Origin: Candidatus Neptunochlamydia vexilliferae
GTDB taxonomy: Bacteria > Chlamydiota > Chlamydiia > Chlamydiales > Simkaniaceae
Direction of reading: 5' to 3'
Length of the DNA stretch: 64,000 bases
NCBI RefSeq assembly: GCF_015356785.1
Contig: NZ_JAAEJV010000005.1
Span: forward strand, 1-64,000
Part shown: positions 51,620 to 60,339 of the stretch, one piece after another
Layout of the letters: each line of letters opens with the position of its first letter
How positions within the stretch are numbered: position 1 is the first letter of the stretch
The notes under the pieces: generated by a model
What the model was told of the DNA's origin: nothing
Database searches by the model: none
Seen by the model: the letters and a program-made list of their open reading frames with translations, nothing else
Program-made: the position numbers and the translations under genes

Positions 51620-52858
51620 ATGAAAGGACTATATATGTCAAAGCCTAAAATTTCTTCGATAAAATTGCGCTCAGATTTTTCGGACCTGCAAGGAGCGGAG
51701 ATCGATGGAAGCTTAATAAAGCTTTCGAGATCGAGCCCGCAGCAGGGGCGGAAAAGATGGGTTAATTTTCCGAAGAAATTTTGGGCTTTGACATATGCTT
51801 CAATTTTTTTCTTTTCAACGCTTTTTCTTCCCCTGCTTGCAGAGGTAGGCGAGATAGAGATGGAAACCCCCTCTTTTATCGAATCTTCGACAGCTGCCAA
51901 TAAAGAGCCCCGCCTGATCATTAATAACCGCCCCCTTGCTAAAGTGAATGGAAGGGTCATTTCCCTGTATGACGTGGTGAAAAAAATGGACCTTTTCCTC
52001 TACGACTACTACCCCAACCAAACCTTTCCAACGACCGACCGGTACCAGTACTACATGAGTCGGTGGCAACCCACCTTAGAAGAGATGATTGCCGATGAGC
52101 TTGTCTTAATGGATGCCGAACAAAAAGAGATTAAGGTGAGCGATGGAGAGGTGCGCGAAGAACTTGAAAAGCGGTTTGGCCCCAACATCATGTCTAACAT
52201 AGATAAGGTCAACTTCCAATATGAAGAGGCGCGGGAAATGATCCGCAATGGAATTATCGTTGGACAGCTCATCGGAATGAAGGTCCACTCCAAAGCGTTT
52301 CAAACCGCCACGCCACAAGCCATTAAAGTTGCCTATGAAGAGTATGTTCAAGAGCATCCCCCTGAAGATGAGTGGACCTACCAAGTGCTTTCAATCCGCG
52401 GAAAAGATAAGGAGGTGTGCGCATCTCTCGCACAAAAAGCTTATGCTTTTCTCCATAATGAAGGAAAGTCTCTTGAAGACGTTGCCTCCACCCTTGAAGA
52501 GGAGGGGGTGACCATAGCCCTTTCTGATGACTACTCGGGACCCACACAAAAAATTTCAAGTGCTCACCTTCAGGCGATTCAAGAGCTGGATAAGGGGACC
52601 TATAGCGCCCCTGTTTCCCAGGTCAGCCGCTCTGATAATAGCATGGTCCAGCGGATCTTCTTTTTAAAGGATCAGGTGAAAAACCTTCCCGAAACCTTTG
52701 ATAAGATGCATGACAAACTGAAGAATGAACTCCTCTTTAAAATCGCCGATAAGGAAAAAGAGGTCTACATCCACACCCTTAAAAAGCGGTTTGGCTACGA
52801 TGTTCATAGCCCTAACTTTGAGCTTCCCGAAAATTATCGCCCTTTTGCGCTGTTGTAA
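51620..52858 (+). CDS. SurA-like periplasmic chaperone
   Basis: 412 residues from ATG 51620, with AAGGATTGAG before it. A positively charged ~55-residue stretch precedes a hydrophobic signal segment (FWALTYASIFFFSTLFLPLL). After cleavage, a SurA N-terminal domain: LAKVNGRVISLYDVVKKMDL and LEEMIADELVLMDAEQKEIK. No classical parvulin catalytic motif is obvious. It assists outer membrane protein folding. In C. trachomatis the matching gene (CT355, from memory) also precedes ksgA. Its stop overlaps the rsmA start by one base (TAATG). Confidence 0.8.
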   Translation: MKGLYMSKPKISSIKLRSDFSDLQGAEIDGSLIKLSRSSPQQGRKRWVNFPKKFWALTYASIFFFSTLFLPLLAEVGEIEMETPSFIESSTAANKEPRLIINNRPLAKVNGRVISLYDVVKKMDLFLYDYYPNQTFPTTDRYQYYMSRWQPTLEEMIADELVLMDAEQKEIKVSDGEVREELEKRFGPNIMSNIDKVNFQYEEAREMIRNGIIVGQLIGMKVHSKAFQTATPQAIKVAYEEYVQEHPPEDEWTYQVLSIRGKDKEVCASLAQKAYAFLHNEGKSLEDVASTLEEEGVTIALSDDYSGPTQKISSAHLQAIQELDKGTYSAPVSQVSRSDNSMVQRIFFLKDQVKNLPETFDKMHDKLKNELLFKIADKEKEVYIHTLKKRFGYDVHSPNFELPENYRPFALL

Positions 52859-53709
52859 TGCCGCTTTACAAACCTTCAGAGCTGCATCAATTTCTTAAGG
52901 AGCTGGGGATTCACCCTAAAAAGGGGCTCTCCCAAAACTTTCTCATCGATGGAAATATCCTAAATAAACTGGTGGCAGCGGCTCAGCTTACTCCTGGAGA
53001 GCAGGTACTAGAAATTGGCCCAGGCCCGGGCGTTTTGACCGAAGCGCTTCTAGAGGCTGAAGCAAAAGTTATCGCGATCGAAAAAGATGAAAAGCTGGCC
53101 GAACACTTAAGACGATTTCAAAATGTTGAGATTATTGTCGATGACTTTCGCAATGTCTCTTTAAAGCATTTGCTTAAGGGAAAAACAAAAGTGATCGCAA
53201 ATATTCCCTACAGCCTCACCGGGATCATCCTTCAGGAACTCCTTCCCAAAAGGGAGCTGATCACATCGATCCATCTCATGGTTCAAAAAGAGGTGGCTGA
53301 GCGGTGCACCGCAAAAAAAGGGACTAAAAACTATAGCTCCTTTACCCTCTTTACCGATTACCATGCAGACGCCAAGCTCCTCTTTACTGTCCCCCGCACT
53401 TGCTTTTATCCTAAGCCGAAGGTGGATTCTGCTATTTTGGAACTCAAGCTCAAACCTCCTCCAGTCAGCGCCCCTTATGAACCACTGTTTGAGCTGATTC
53501 GCGCTGCTTTCCAGCAAAGGCGAAAAATGCTCCGCGCTTCACTCAAGACATTCGCTTCTATAGAAGATGTCAATCCCGCTTTACATCAGATTGGGCATGC
53601 TGAGACCGCCCGCCCTCAAGAGCTTACCCTTCAGGATTTTTCTGACTTGTGGTTTGCACTCTCCAAAGGCCAAAAAACTTCTGCGCGATTAGAGAACTCA
53701 GGTTATTAG
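52858..53709 (+). CDS. rsmA: 16S rRNA adenine dimethyltransferase (KsgA/RsmA)
   Basis: 283 residues. SQNFLIDGNILNKLVAAAQL, SAM motif LEIGPGPGVLTEALLE, catalytic VIANIPYSLTGIILQELL (NIPY) and FYPKPKVDSAILELKL. Dimethylates A1518/A1519 late in 30S assembly. The C-terminus reads SDLWFALSKGQKTS. A 43-bp piece of its 3' end is duplicated at the end of dacF. Confidence 0.95.
   Translation: MPLYKPSELHQFLKELGIHPKKGLSQNFLIDGNILNKLVAAAQLTPGEQVLEIGPGPGVLTEALLEAEAKVIAIEKDEKLAEHLRRFQNVEIIVDDFRNVSLKHLLKGKTKVIANIPYSLTGIILQELLPKRELITSIHLMVQKEVAERCTAKKGTKNYSSFTLFTDYHADAKLLFTVPRTCFYPKPKVDSAILELKLKPPPVSAPYEPLFELIRAAFQQRRKMLRASLKTFASIEDVNPALHQIGHAETARPQELTLQDFSDLWFALSKGQKTSARLENSGY
53634..53676. repeat. 43-bp direct repeat, left copy (in rsmA)
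   Basis: GGATTTTTCTGACTTGTGGT onward, identical over 43 bases with 54761-54803. It is natural coding sequence of the rsmA 3' end. Confidence 0.9.
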
Positions 53710-53751
53710 TCGAGTGGCGCAAGGGAACCTCCCCCTTGCGCCACTCGACTA
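53707..53751. terminator. Strong 19-bp hairpin after rsmA
   Basis: TAGTCGAGTGGCGCAAGGG (53707-53725) pairs perfectly with its complement at 53733-53751. It begins on the rsmA stop codon. It has only an ATTAA tail, so it may be a terminator, an mRNA 3'-end stabiliser or a REP-like unit. Confidence 0.6.
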
Positions 53752-53760
53752 TTAACATAC

Positions 53761-54564
53761 TTACAGATAATTGTCGCTCAACACAACTTCTAAGAAATAT
53801 TTCTTGACATGGTCACTTGCTATTCCAGTGTTAACTAGAAATTCTTGCTCTTTTCTTGATAGGCCATTAAATCCTAATATTTGCTTTCTGCAGTGTTTTT
53901 TTGGTGCATCACATAAACACTTTATCCCCTCAGCATAGCTTAATGTTATCTCGTTTGCAGCATAATCAAATGTTAGTTCAATACCACCATTTCTTTCAAT
54001 CTGATCTATTGAAATGTTTTTGTTACAGAACGCTATAACACTGTATGTCCCATCATTATTTTTATTCATGCGGAGAATGATAGGTGGAGAATGGTTGACC
54101 TGATTGCTAGATTGCATTGGAGTACATTTATGATTCAAAAATGCTATCAACCCTAAACTCTGAATATGATAGTTTGACTTATCATCCAAATAGTCAACCT
54201 GAATACTATACCGGTCTTGGAAAGTGCTTGGCCACCCTGTGCAAATGAAAATAATCTCACCCTTCTTTGCAGGAACCTCTAGTACTAGCTGATTTTGATC
54301 TTTTAGTAGATCTGATTTTTTCAAAGTCACACCATTCTTGGAATAATTCCTAATTCGCATTGGGATATCAAAATCATTACAGTATGGTATCTTATTGTTA
54401 GATATCTTATACTTATCTTGGACTAAATCTAAACATTCCTTAGGAGACAATCTCTCTGGGTCTAATAGATCTCCTTCTTTATTTTCACTGGAATCTAATC
54501 CCGCTTGTACAAGAGTTAGAAGAAAAAGAATCACTAAGAGAGGGTGCCAACTAGGCTTTTTCAT
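53761..54564 (-). CDS. Hypothetical exported protein
   Basis: 267 residues from the Met at 54564 (MKKPSWHPLLVILFLLTLVQ), a clear signal peptide ending near VQAG. The mature part is not recognised. It is polar, with several Cys (LSPKECLDLV, IPYCNDFDIP, FICTGWP, NHKCTP, CLCDAPKKHC) suggestive of disulfides, and VLEVPAKKGEIIFICTGWPS in the middle. The reading is AT-rich compared with its neighbours. It lies between two 43-bp direct repeats and next to MITE remnants, which suggests recent acquisition or rearrangement. Confidence 0.6.
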   Translation of the reverse strand: MKKPSWHPLLVILFLLTLVQAGLDSSENKEGDLLDPERLSPKECLDLVQDKYKISNNKIPYCNDFDIPMRIRNYSKNGVTLKKSDLLKDQNQLVLEVPAKKGEIIFICTGWPSTFQDRYSIQVDYLDDKSNYHIQSLGLIAFLNHKCTPMQSSNQVNHSPPIILRMNKNNDGTYSVIAFCNKNISIDQIERNGGIELTFDYAANEITLSYAEGIKCLCDAPKKHCRKQILGFNGLSRKEQEFLVNTGIASDHVKKYFLEVVLSDNYL

Positions 54565-54706
54565 TATGATCTCCGGGTTATGAAAAGAGTTTCTCCAAAG
54601 TTTATTTAATTTCTCAAATTTTGACAAGTTATTGCTTTCTTATTGCAGGATTATTTGGTGAAGCTTCAGAGCTGTTCACCAGTTCCAAAAAACATCCTGT
54701 ACTGAG

Positions 54707-54740
54707 TTATTTTTGCCCAAACAAGTTCAAGAATTGATTT
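54707..54740. repeat. MITE remnant upstream of the hypothetical exported gene
   Basis: GAGTTATTTTTGCCC (54707-54721), as in the ends of the 26.6-kb MITE, runs directly into CCCAAACAAGTTCAAGAATTG, as in the ends of the trehalase MITE. It looks like nested or recombined ends. The surrounding 54565-54756 spacer has no gene. Confidence 0.55.
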
Positions 54741-54756
54741 TGGGTATACCTACTCT

Positions 54757-56055
54757 TCATGGATTTTTCTGACTTGTGGTTTGCACTCTCCAAAGGCCAA
54801 AAAGAATAAGCAAGACCGCGCACGCTAAGAGAAAGATCAGGGTTCTTTGAAGACCTATAGGGGGAGCTTCTTTCCCGCGAATTGTATCTCCCATCAAAGC
54901 AGAAAATGTCCGCTCGGTCTTTGCTGTTGCAATCAGGGGAGAGCTTTCTAATACCCTTCCCTGCTCATCTAGGATGTTCATCTCCCCAACGTGACTTCCT
55001 TTTTGGATTGGAGGGGTCAGATGTTTCCAGTTGAGCTCAATAGTGACTTGAGGTTCTTCGGCAGGATAGTAAGAAATGGTAATGTCTTGACTAAGGGTTG
55101 CCTTAATAGGGGTTTTCCCCCGAGCGATTTCCCGACTAAAGGTGTTGTCTTCTTTTTTAAAGAGAAGGCGCTCCTCTTTTTCCTCTTCAAAAGCGGCATC
55201 GAACAGGCGAATCGCATCGCGGAACCTCGAATGGATATCGGGACATCCTAAAAGGATGGCGATAAGCATCCGGTCTCCCTCTTTGGCAACGCTGGCATAG
55301 GTATACCCCGCATCGGAGTGCCCCCCTGTTTTCATCCCATGAGCTCTCGGATAGGAAAATTTTCCTGGGTGGATAAGGAGGTCACGACTTTTAATCATTT
55401 TGGGCTTTTGGAGATTGGTCCGGCTCCTTTCATATTCCCGCGTCGAAACAATGGTCCGAAAAAGTTCATTTTTCATCGCCTCTTTCACAATGAGTGCAAT
55501 GTCATGGGCCGTTGACCAATGGTTGGGATGGTGAAGCCCGTGGGGGTTGGCAAAGTGGGTATCTTCACATCCCATCTCTTTCAGATAGCGATTCAGCCCC
55601 TTCATAAATTTTGGAATGCTTCCCGACGTAGAAATGGCCACAAAGTTTGCCGCATCATTTCCTGAAGCCAGCATCATTCCATAGAGTAAATCCTGAAACG
55701 AAAGTTCCTCGCCCCTTTTAATCCAAAAATGGCTCCCATCAGGCTCTAAATAATAGGCGGGGTCGCGGTAGTTATGGGCCATTTTGACACTTTTACTCAT
55801 CCTCCTTAAGCCATGACGTGAACATTTAACAATATGGTCGAGCCCTTTTTTATTTTCCCTTAAGGCGTACAGGCAGGTCGCGATCTTTGTGAGGCTGGCC
55901 GGATAGATCCGGTCTCCCCCTTTTTTATCGTAGAGAATAGCTCCTGTTTCGGCATTCACAAGCAGGGCCGATTTTGCCGAAACCGTGACCTTTAGTGGCT
56001 GCGCAAATAAAACGCATCCTAAAAAAGAGAAAACAAGTAGAAAAATAGCACGCAT
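54757..56055 (-). CDS. dacF: D-alanyl-D-alanine carboxypeptidase (penicillin-binding protein, DacF type)
   Basis: 432 residues. Signal peptide MRAIFLLVFSFLGCVLFA, then SxxK in YPASLTKIATCLYA, SxN in LASGNDAANFVAI and KTG in AHGMKTGGHSDAGY, a complete low-molecular-weight PBP domain. A C-terminal beta domain and a membrane anchor (LQRTLIFLLACAVLLILFGL) follow. It trims peptidoglycan stem peptides. The last ~14 residues (LWRVQTTSQKNP) are encoded by the antisense of a 43-bp copy of the rsmA 3' end, so its tail was remodelled. Confidence 0.92.
   Translation of the reverse strand: MRAIFLLVFSFLGCVLFAQPLKVTVSAKSALLVNAETGAILYDKKGGDRIYPASLTKIATCLYALRENKKGLDHIVKCSRHGLRRMSKSVKMAHNYRDPAYYLEPDGSHFWIKRGEELSFQDLLYGMMLASGNDAANFVAISTSGSIPKFMKGLNRYLKEMGCEDTHFANPHGLHHPNHWSTAHDIALIVKEAMKNELFRTIVSTREYERSRTNLQKPKMIKSRDLLIHPGKFSYPRAHGMKTGGHSDAGYTYASVAKEGDRMLIAILLGCPDIHSRFRDAIRLFDAAFEEEKEERLLFKKEDNTFSREIARGKTPIKATLSQDITISYYPAEEPQVTIELNWKHLTPPIQKGSHVGEMNILDEQGRVLESSPLIATAKTERTFSALMGDTIRGKEAPPIGLQRTLIFLLACAVLLILFGLWRVQTTSQKNP
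54761..54803. repeat. 43-bp direct repeat, right copy (end of dacF)
   Basis: Identical to 53634-53676. It supplies the last dacF codons on the minus strand, 1127 bases from the left copy. Confidence 0.9.
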
Positions 56056-56186
56056 AAATAATTCACCTTAAGCAACTTTAACATTAACTAAAAACAAAAA
56101 AACAAACAACCCTTTAAAAAAAATAGGGTGCTGACTATGAACGGAAGAAATGCCCCTTTACGTGTGGGGTCAGGAGGTAGACATTA

Positions 56187-56621
56187 ATGAATCCTATACA
56201 GCTAGATCAAGCCTATAATGAATTTATCTCGAATTTATCGAGTTGGATTCCTGAAGGGATCATTGAAGTCGACATGGCACTGTTAGAAGAAACAGGTCTT
56301 TTAATCCACGCCTCTTTTGAAGAGGAAACCAACCAAGAAGAGCTCCCCCATTATTTTCATGTCATTGAGACCAATGATAAGGTGACTCTTTTTAACCATC
56401 AGTTTGCGATTTGGATTGTCCCCAAAATTGTCGATGAGAATCCGACAACCATTGTGATGATTTCTCTTTTGACAAATGGAACGCCTCATCTCGAGCTCGT
56501 CTTCTCAACAAAGGGGGTCTATAACACCCCAAAATTTGTCTTGAAGCTTCTTAAGTATTACCTTTCTGAAGTGATCGACACCGAAGAAGCGATCTCTTCT
56601 ATTGGCAAGGGGCAAGCTTAG
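56187..56621 (+). CDS. Conserved chlamydial small protein (CT550 position)
   Basis: 144 residues. Acidic, alpha/beta, no signal or membrane segment. It begins MNPIQLDQAYNEFISNLSSW and has a central FNHQFAIWIVPKIVDENPTT. Size, acidity and fold pattern resemble type III secretion chaperones (CesT-like), which is a guess. From memory CT550 lies between dacF (CT551) and rsbW (CT549) in C. trachomatis, matching this locus. Tail-to-tail overlap with the OppA-like gene by 23 bases. Confidence 0.6.
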   Translation: MNPIQLDQAYNEFISNLSSWIPEGIIEVDMALLEETGLLIHASFEEETNQEELPHYFHVIETNDKVTLFNHQFAIWIVPKIVDENPTTIVMISLLTNGTPHLELVFSTKGVYNTPKFVLKLLKYYLSEVIDTEEAISSIGKGQA

Positions 56622-58203
56622 CAAACTTGAAATCAATATCTCCAGAAGCCTGTACTAGAACCCCACTTAACCTTGGACTGAAAGAGAAGTTCTGGTTTAA
56701 AAAACAGATGGGAATGACGACCATTTCTTCGATTAGAAGTTGCTCAGCAGCAATAAGAATTTTTTTCCTTTTCTCTGGATCTGGCTCCCTATCGGATTGC
56801 TCTAATAGTTCTAAATACTTTTCATTCTCCCAGTTACTCATATTCACCATATCATTCTTATGCTTGAAGTTTTGGAGCATGTAAATCGGGTCATAGGTAA
56901 ACGTTCTCCATCCCATAAAACCGACATCATAGCCTCCTTTTTGGACTGCTGTAAAGTGAACCGGCCAGTCTGCTTGTTCTAAATTGATATGAATTCCAAG
57001 CTCTTTTCTCCAAATCTCCTGGACTTCCTGAGCAATCCGGCTGAATGCCTCGAAACCTGAAGCATACTTTAAATGAATCTGGGGAAATGTTTCCCGCGTT
57101 AAATTGAGCTCTTCTAAAGCCTCCTCAAAAAGCCTTCGGGCAAGCAGAACATTATTATCTCTAAAATAAGCTCCTCCACCTAGTTTGAAGCAAGGAGCAA
57201 CAACAGCCTGAGCAGGCTCTCCTCTTTTATTGAAGATATTTTCCACTATATTTTTTCTATTAATCGCATAAGAAAGGGCTTGTCTAAGCTTTTTATTGTT
57301 GAGTGGAAAGCGATCAATATTGATAAAAAACCAATAGACAAAAGGGCCTTCTAGAGTCGAAAAGTTCAAGTGGGTAGTGAGGCTATCTACCACCTCGCTT
57401 GATAGCTTATTGAGTGGAGAACCAACCCAATCCAATTTACCTTTTTCAAATAGGTAGAACTGGGTCATAGAATCTTCAATAAAACTTAAGTGGATCCCGG
57501 GAAGCTGAACACAATCCTGATCCCAGTAGTTTTCATTTTTAACAACTAAAATATAGTCATTCCTTTTCCATCTTTCTAGTTTGAAAGGACCGTTGGATAC
57601 AAATGTTCCATCTAGCCGATTGGCCCACGAAAGATCCTTCTCAGCAAGATGTTTTGGAATTGGGAAGAATAGGGGACAATCTAAAAGACCTAAAAAATAA
57701 GGAGTGGGGTTTTCTAGCTCTACTCTAAAAGTATGCGCATCTATTGCCTGAATGCCCAGCTGATCGACAGAGAGCTTTCCATTCACGCATGCTTTAGCAT
57801 TTTTAATAATATAGAAATATTGCGCACCATGGCTTAAAGTTTCAGGCTGAAGCGATAGTTTCCAAGCATACTCAAAATCGTAAGCGGTAACAGGGGCACC
57901 GTCATTCCAAAAAGTTTTTTTGAGATAAAACGTATATACCTTTTTATCCTCAGACAGCTCGTAACTTTCGACGACTGCTGGCGCAAGCACCCCCTCTTTG
58001 TCCCTTCGAAACAACCCATCAAAAAGCATCCGAATGATATGGGGAGCAGGATCTTCTCCACCAAGCCTTGGGTCGAGGGTTCTGAGATTGGATCCTATAG
58101 AAATATTTAAACAAGAGTTGGTGGATTCGAGGGAGGATTTTTTTTTACCACACCCAAATAAGCAAATCGTAGCGATAAATAGAAAAAATAGGAAAACTCT
58201 CAT
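56599..58203 (-). CDS. oppA: OppA-like oligopeptide-binding lipoprotein
   Basis: 534 residues. Lipoprotein signal MRVFLFFLFIATICLFGC with the lipobox Cys at 18, then a family 5 extracellular solute-binding domain: SIGSNLRTLDPRLGGEDPAP, RDKEGVLAPAVVESYELSED and KKLRQALSYAINRKNIVENI. Binds peptides for an OppBCDF importer; no permease or ATPase genes are adjacent, so it depends on a distant system. It sits between the CT550 and rsbW positions, where Chlamydia has no such gene, suggesting a lineage-specific insertion. Confidence 0.88.
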   Translation of the reverse strand: MRVFLFFLFIATICLFGCGKKKSSLESTNSCLNISIGSNLRTLDPRLGGEDPAPHIIRMLFDGLFRRDKEGVLAPAVVESYELSEDKKVYTFYLKKTFWNDGAPVTAYDFEYAWKLSLQPETLSHGAQYFYIIKNAKACVNGKLSVDQLGIQAIDAHTFRVELENPTPYFLGLLDCPLFFPIPKHLAEKDLSWANRLDGTFVSNGPFKLERWKRNDYILVVKNENYWDQDCVQLPGIHLSFIEDSMTQFYLFEKGKLDWVGSPLNKLSSEVVDSLTTHLNFSTLEGPFVYWFFINIDRFPLNNKKLRQALSYAINRKNIVENIFNKRGEPAQAVVAPCFKLGGGAYFRDNNVLLARRLFEEALEELNLTRETFPQIHLKYASGFEAFSRIAQEVQEIWRKELGIHINLEQADWPVHFTAVQKGGYDVGFMGWRTFTYDPIYMLQNFKHKNDMVNMSNWENEKYLELLEQSDREPDPEKRKKILIAAEQLLIEEMVVIPICFLNQNFSFSPRLSGVLVQASGDIDFKFAKLAPCQ

Positions 58204-58236
58204 CTGACATCTCCTTAGGTTTCAAAAAAAACCAGA

Positions 58237-58665
58237 TTAATCTTTAGGGAGTTTTTTTTGCAAGCGGAGGGTATTTTTGTCCCCTTCTCGCTTGTACTCA
58301 ACCTTGTCCATAAGCTCTTTCATGAAGTGGATCCCCAGTCCCCCGATCTCCATCTCTTCTATGGGGACGAAAGGATCCCTTTCTTTTTTATGGGTCAGGG
58401 GGTTGAATGGCTCGCCTGAGTCTTCGAAGGTGAGCTCTACATACTTCCCCTCTTCGGAGTGGAAGGAGACATCGATCATCCCCACCGTTCCTTGGTAGGC
58501 ATAGGAGATGATATTAACGATCCCCTCTTCTAAGGCAAGCTCAATCCGCCGCACTTCGACATCTGAAAAAGAGGTCTTTTCTAAATGGCTGCCTACCCAG
58601 TTAAGGATGGGATGAAGGGAGGCAAGCTCTGCTGTAAACGAAGCTTTTTTATCCATTAGGGTCAC
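58237..58665 (-). CDS. rsbW: Anti-sigma factor/serine kinase of the RsbW type
   Basis: 142 residues of GHKL-ATPase fold: RIELALEEGIVNIISYAYQG (N box), LTFEDSGEPFNPL (G1) and GGLGIHFMKELMDKVEYKRE (G2). RsbW homologues bind an anti-sigma antagonist and a sigma factor and regulate them by phosphorylation. In Chlamydia it takes part in an Rsb partner-switching module. No RsbV antagonist lies in the window. It overlaps the LptE-like gene by 17 bases. Confidence 0.88.
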   Translation of the reverse strand: MTLMDKKASFTAELASLHPILNWVGSHLEKTSFSDVEVRRIELALEEGIVNIISYAYQGTVGMIDVSFHSEEGKYVELTFEDSGEPFNPLTHKKERDPFVPIEEMEIGGLGIHFMKELMDKVEYKREGDKNTLRLQKKLPKD

Positions 58666-59365
58666 TATAGCTCAGATTTGAGAGTCCTTCAACAATTTTG
58701 CGGGCAAGACGGGCATGAATCGGTGTGGCAGCTGCAGCTTTGGCCCCGTCGACCGAGTCGAGCTGGCCCAGGGAAAAGAAGAGGACGGGAGTGCGCACGC
58801 CACATCTATCGATAAAGGAGGTGTCCTGGAGAGAGTCAGAGTCGACAAAGTCGTAGTCGCTATAGGCGGAAACCTGGATCGGACCATGGACCACCTTTTG
58901 GGTCCGACTATCGATGAGAGTAAGCTGAACGGTGATTTCTCGCCTTCCCTCATTGGGAATCAGGCGGCGGACCCGCTCTCCAGAAACAGGCCTCCGGTCA
59001 TATTGGTAACCGATATGGTGGGAGGTATCGGAGGTCACCCTTCCCTCTAAGACAAGAGTACCACCACTGGTTGCATAGTTGAAATTTCCTGAAGTGGCAA
59101 GCCCTTTAATCACCGCATCGGTCAGCGCTCCATCTTTATCCCCTTTAAAATAGGGAACAGAAAGGGTGGGACCGCCACTTTGATCATCGACGTGGTAACC
59201 ACATCCAGCGAGGGTTAAAGAGAAACTAGCGATCAATCCCAAAAGTTTTTTGGAGAAACTGCGCCCAGGTTTTTGCCAGAGTTTGATCTCCAAAAATCGA
59301 TACCATTGTCCATAAGACAAGGGGAGATTTTTGGAGACCAAAGAATGGTGAAAAAGTGGGTCCAT
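58649..59365 (-). CDS. LptE-like outer membrane lipoprotein (CT548 position)
   Basis: 238 residues from the Met at 59365 (59416 and an internal TTG just before KLWQKPGR are other starts). The lipobox FSLTLAGCGYH is followed by SVPYFKGDKDGALTDAVIKG and a beta-rich domain ending in helices. The GCGYHVDD and SVPYFKG pattern is typical for LptE/LptE-like proteins that plug LptD in LPS export. The long segment before the lipobox is unusual, so a start nearer the signal is likely. Overlaps rsbW at the end and the TPR gene start region upstream. Confidence 0.65.
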   Translation of the reverse strand: MDPLFHHSLVSKNLPLSYGQWYRFLEIKLWQKPGRSFSKKLLGLIASFSLTLAGCGYHVDDQSGGPTLSVPYFKGDKDGALTDAVIKGLATSGNFNYATSGGTLVLEGRVTSDTSHHIGYQYDRRPVSGERVRRLIPNEGRREITVQLTLIDSRTQKVVHGPIQVSAYSDYDFVDSDSLQDTSFIDRCGVRTPVLFFSLGQLDSVDGAKAAAATPIHARLARKIVEGLSNLSYSDPNG

Positions 59366-59393
59366 TTTCCTAAAAAACTTTTGGAATTGATCG

Positions 59394-60320
59394 CTAATGA
59401 GAATCCATTTTAACATGAAGCTTTTCTAGCTGCTTTTCTGACTTGAGCGCTGTTTTGGTCTCAGGATATCTCTTCAAAATCGTATCGTGATAGATCTTTG
59501 CCGCTTTTGGCTTTTTGGTTCGCTGGTAAAACTCAGCGATTTCAAGAAGATCTTTTGCAAGCTCTTCCTTCATCTTCAGGACCATTCCTTCGGCTTCTTC
59601 GATACGGGGCTCGCTGGGAAATTGATACCGAAATTTTCGCAGACTAATCTGTGCCAATTCGAGCTTGTTCTCATCGGGGAATTCTTTTTCACACTCGGTC
59701 AGGTGGGCATGGCTAATTCCAATGTAGCCATCAACAGCAAGGGGATGTTTGGGAAAACGGCGGATCAGGGTTTGGAATGCTTCAACACTTTTGGCATATT
59801 CCTCCATCCGAAGGAGGAGAGCCCCCTTATGGAAAAGGGATTGTGCAGCTAAATCATCGCGAGGAAGGGTGGTAATCACCTCATCATAAATCTCAATCGC
59901 TTCTTCATAGGCGGGAAGCCACTTGGGCATCCGGTGCCACCCAAAAAGATGGGTGCGCGCTCCTCCATCAAAGGCTTTTGCAATCTCAAATTTGTAACGG
60001 ATCACTTGATCAAAAAACTTTGGGCTGAGCTCTTCTTTGAGATAATCGGAAAAGGCCTGGTTTGCAAAGGCAAAGTTGTTCATGTTTAAATGGGCAACCC
60101 CTAGATAGTAATAGGATTCCCGAGCAAAGGGACTTGTTGGAAAGTCAGCGATCAAATCTTGACACTGCCAGGCAAGACGCTTCCAGTCCTCCTTCTGGTA
60201 GTAGTCGATCATCTTCGAGTAGTATTGATGAACATTGATCTGACTCCGCACGACGGGGTCAAGGGGGTTGGCATTAACCGCACCTAGGCAAAGCAGGAAA
60301 GCAAATAATAATTTTCTCAT
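59394..60320 (-). CDS. TPR outer-membrane assembly protein (BamD/YfiO-like, CT547 position)
   Basis: 308 residues. Signal peptide MRKLLFAFLLCLGAVNA, without a perfect lipobox. Then tetratricopeptide helices: LIADFPTSPFARESYYYLGV, MNNFAFANQAFSDYLKEELS and YAKSVEAFQTLIRRFPKHPL. This is the BamD/YfiO repeat style. Probably a periplasmic component of outer membrane assembly. It follows dnaE in the order known from Chlamydia (CT545-CT547), though CT546 is not present here. Confidence 0.75.
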   Translation of the reverse strand: MRKLLFAFLLCLGAVNANPLDPVVRSQINVHQYYSKMIDYYQKEDWKRLAWQCQDLIADFPTSPFARESYYYLGVAHLNMNNFAFANQAFSDYLKEELSPKFFDQVIRYKFEIAKAFDGGARTHLFGWHRMPKWLPAYEEAIEIYDEVITTLPRDDLAAQSLFHKGALLLRMEEYAKSVEAFQTLIRRFPKHPLAVDGYIGISHAHLTECEKEFPDENKLELAQISLRKFRYQFPSEPRIEEAEGMVLKMKEELAKDLLEIAEFYQRTKKPKAAKIYHDTILKRYPETKTALKSEKQLEKLHVKMDSH

Positions 60321-60339
60321 ATCCGATGATTATACCGGT

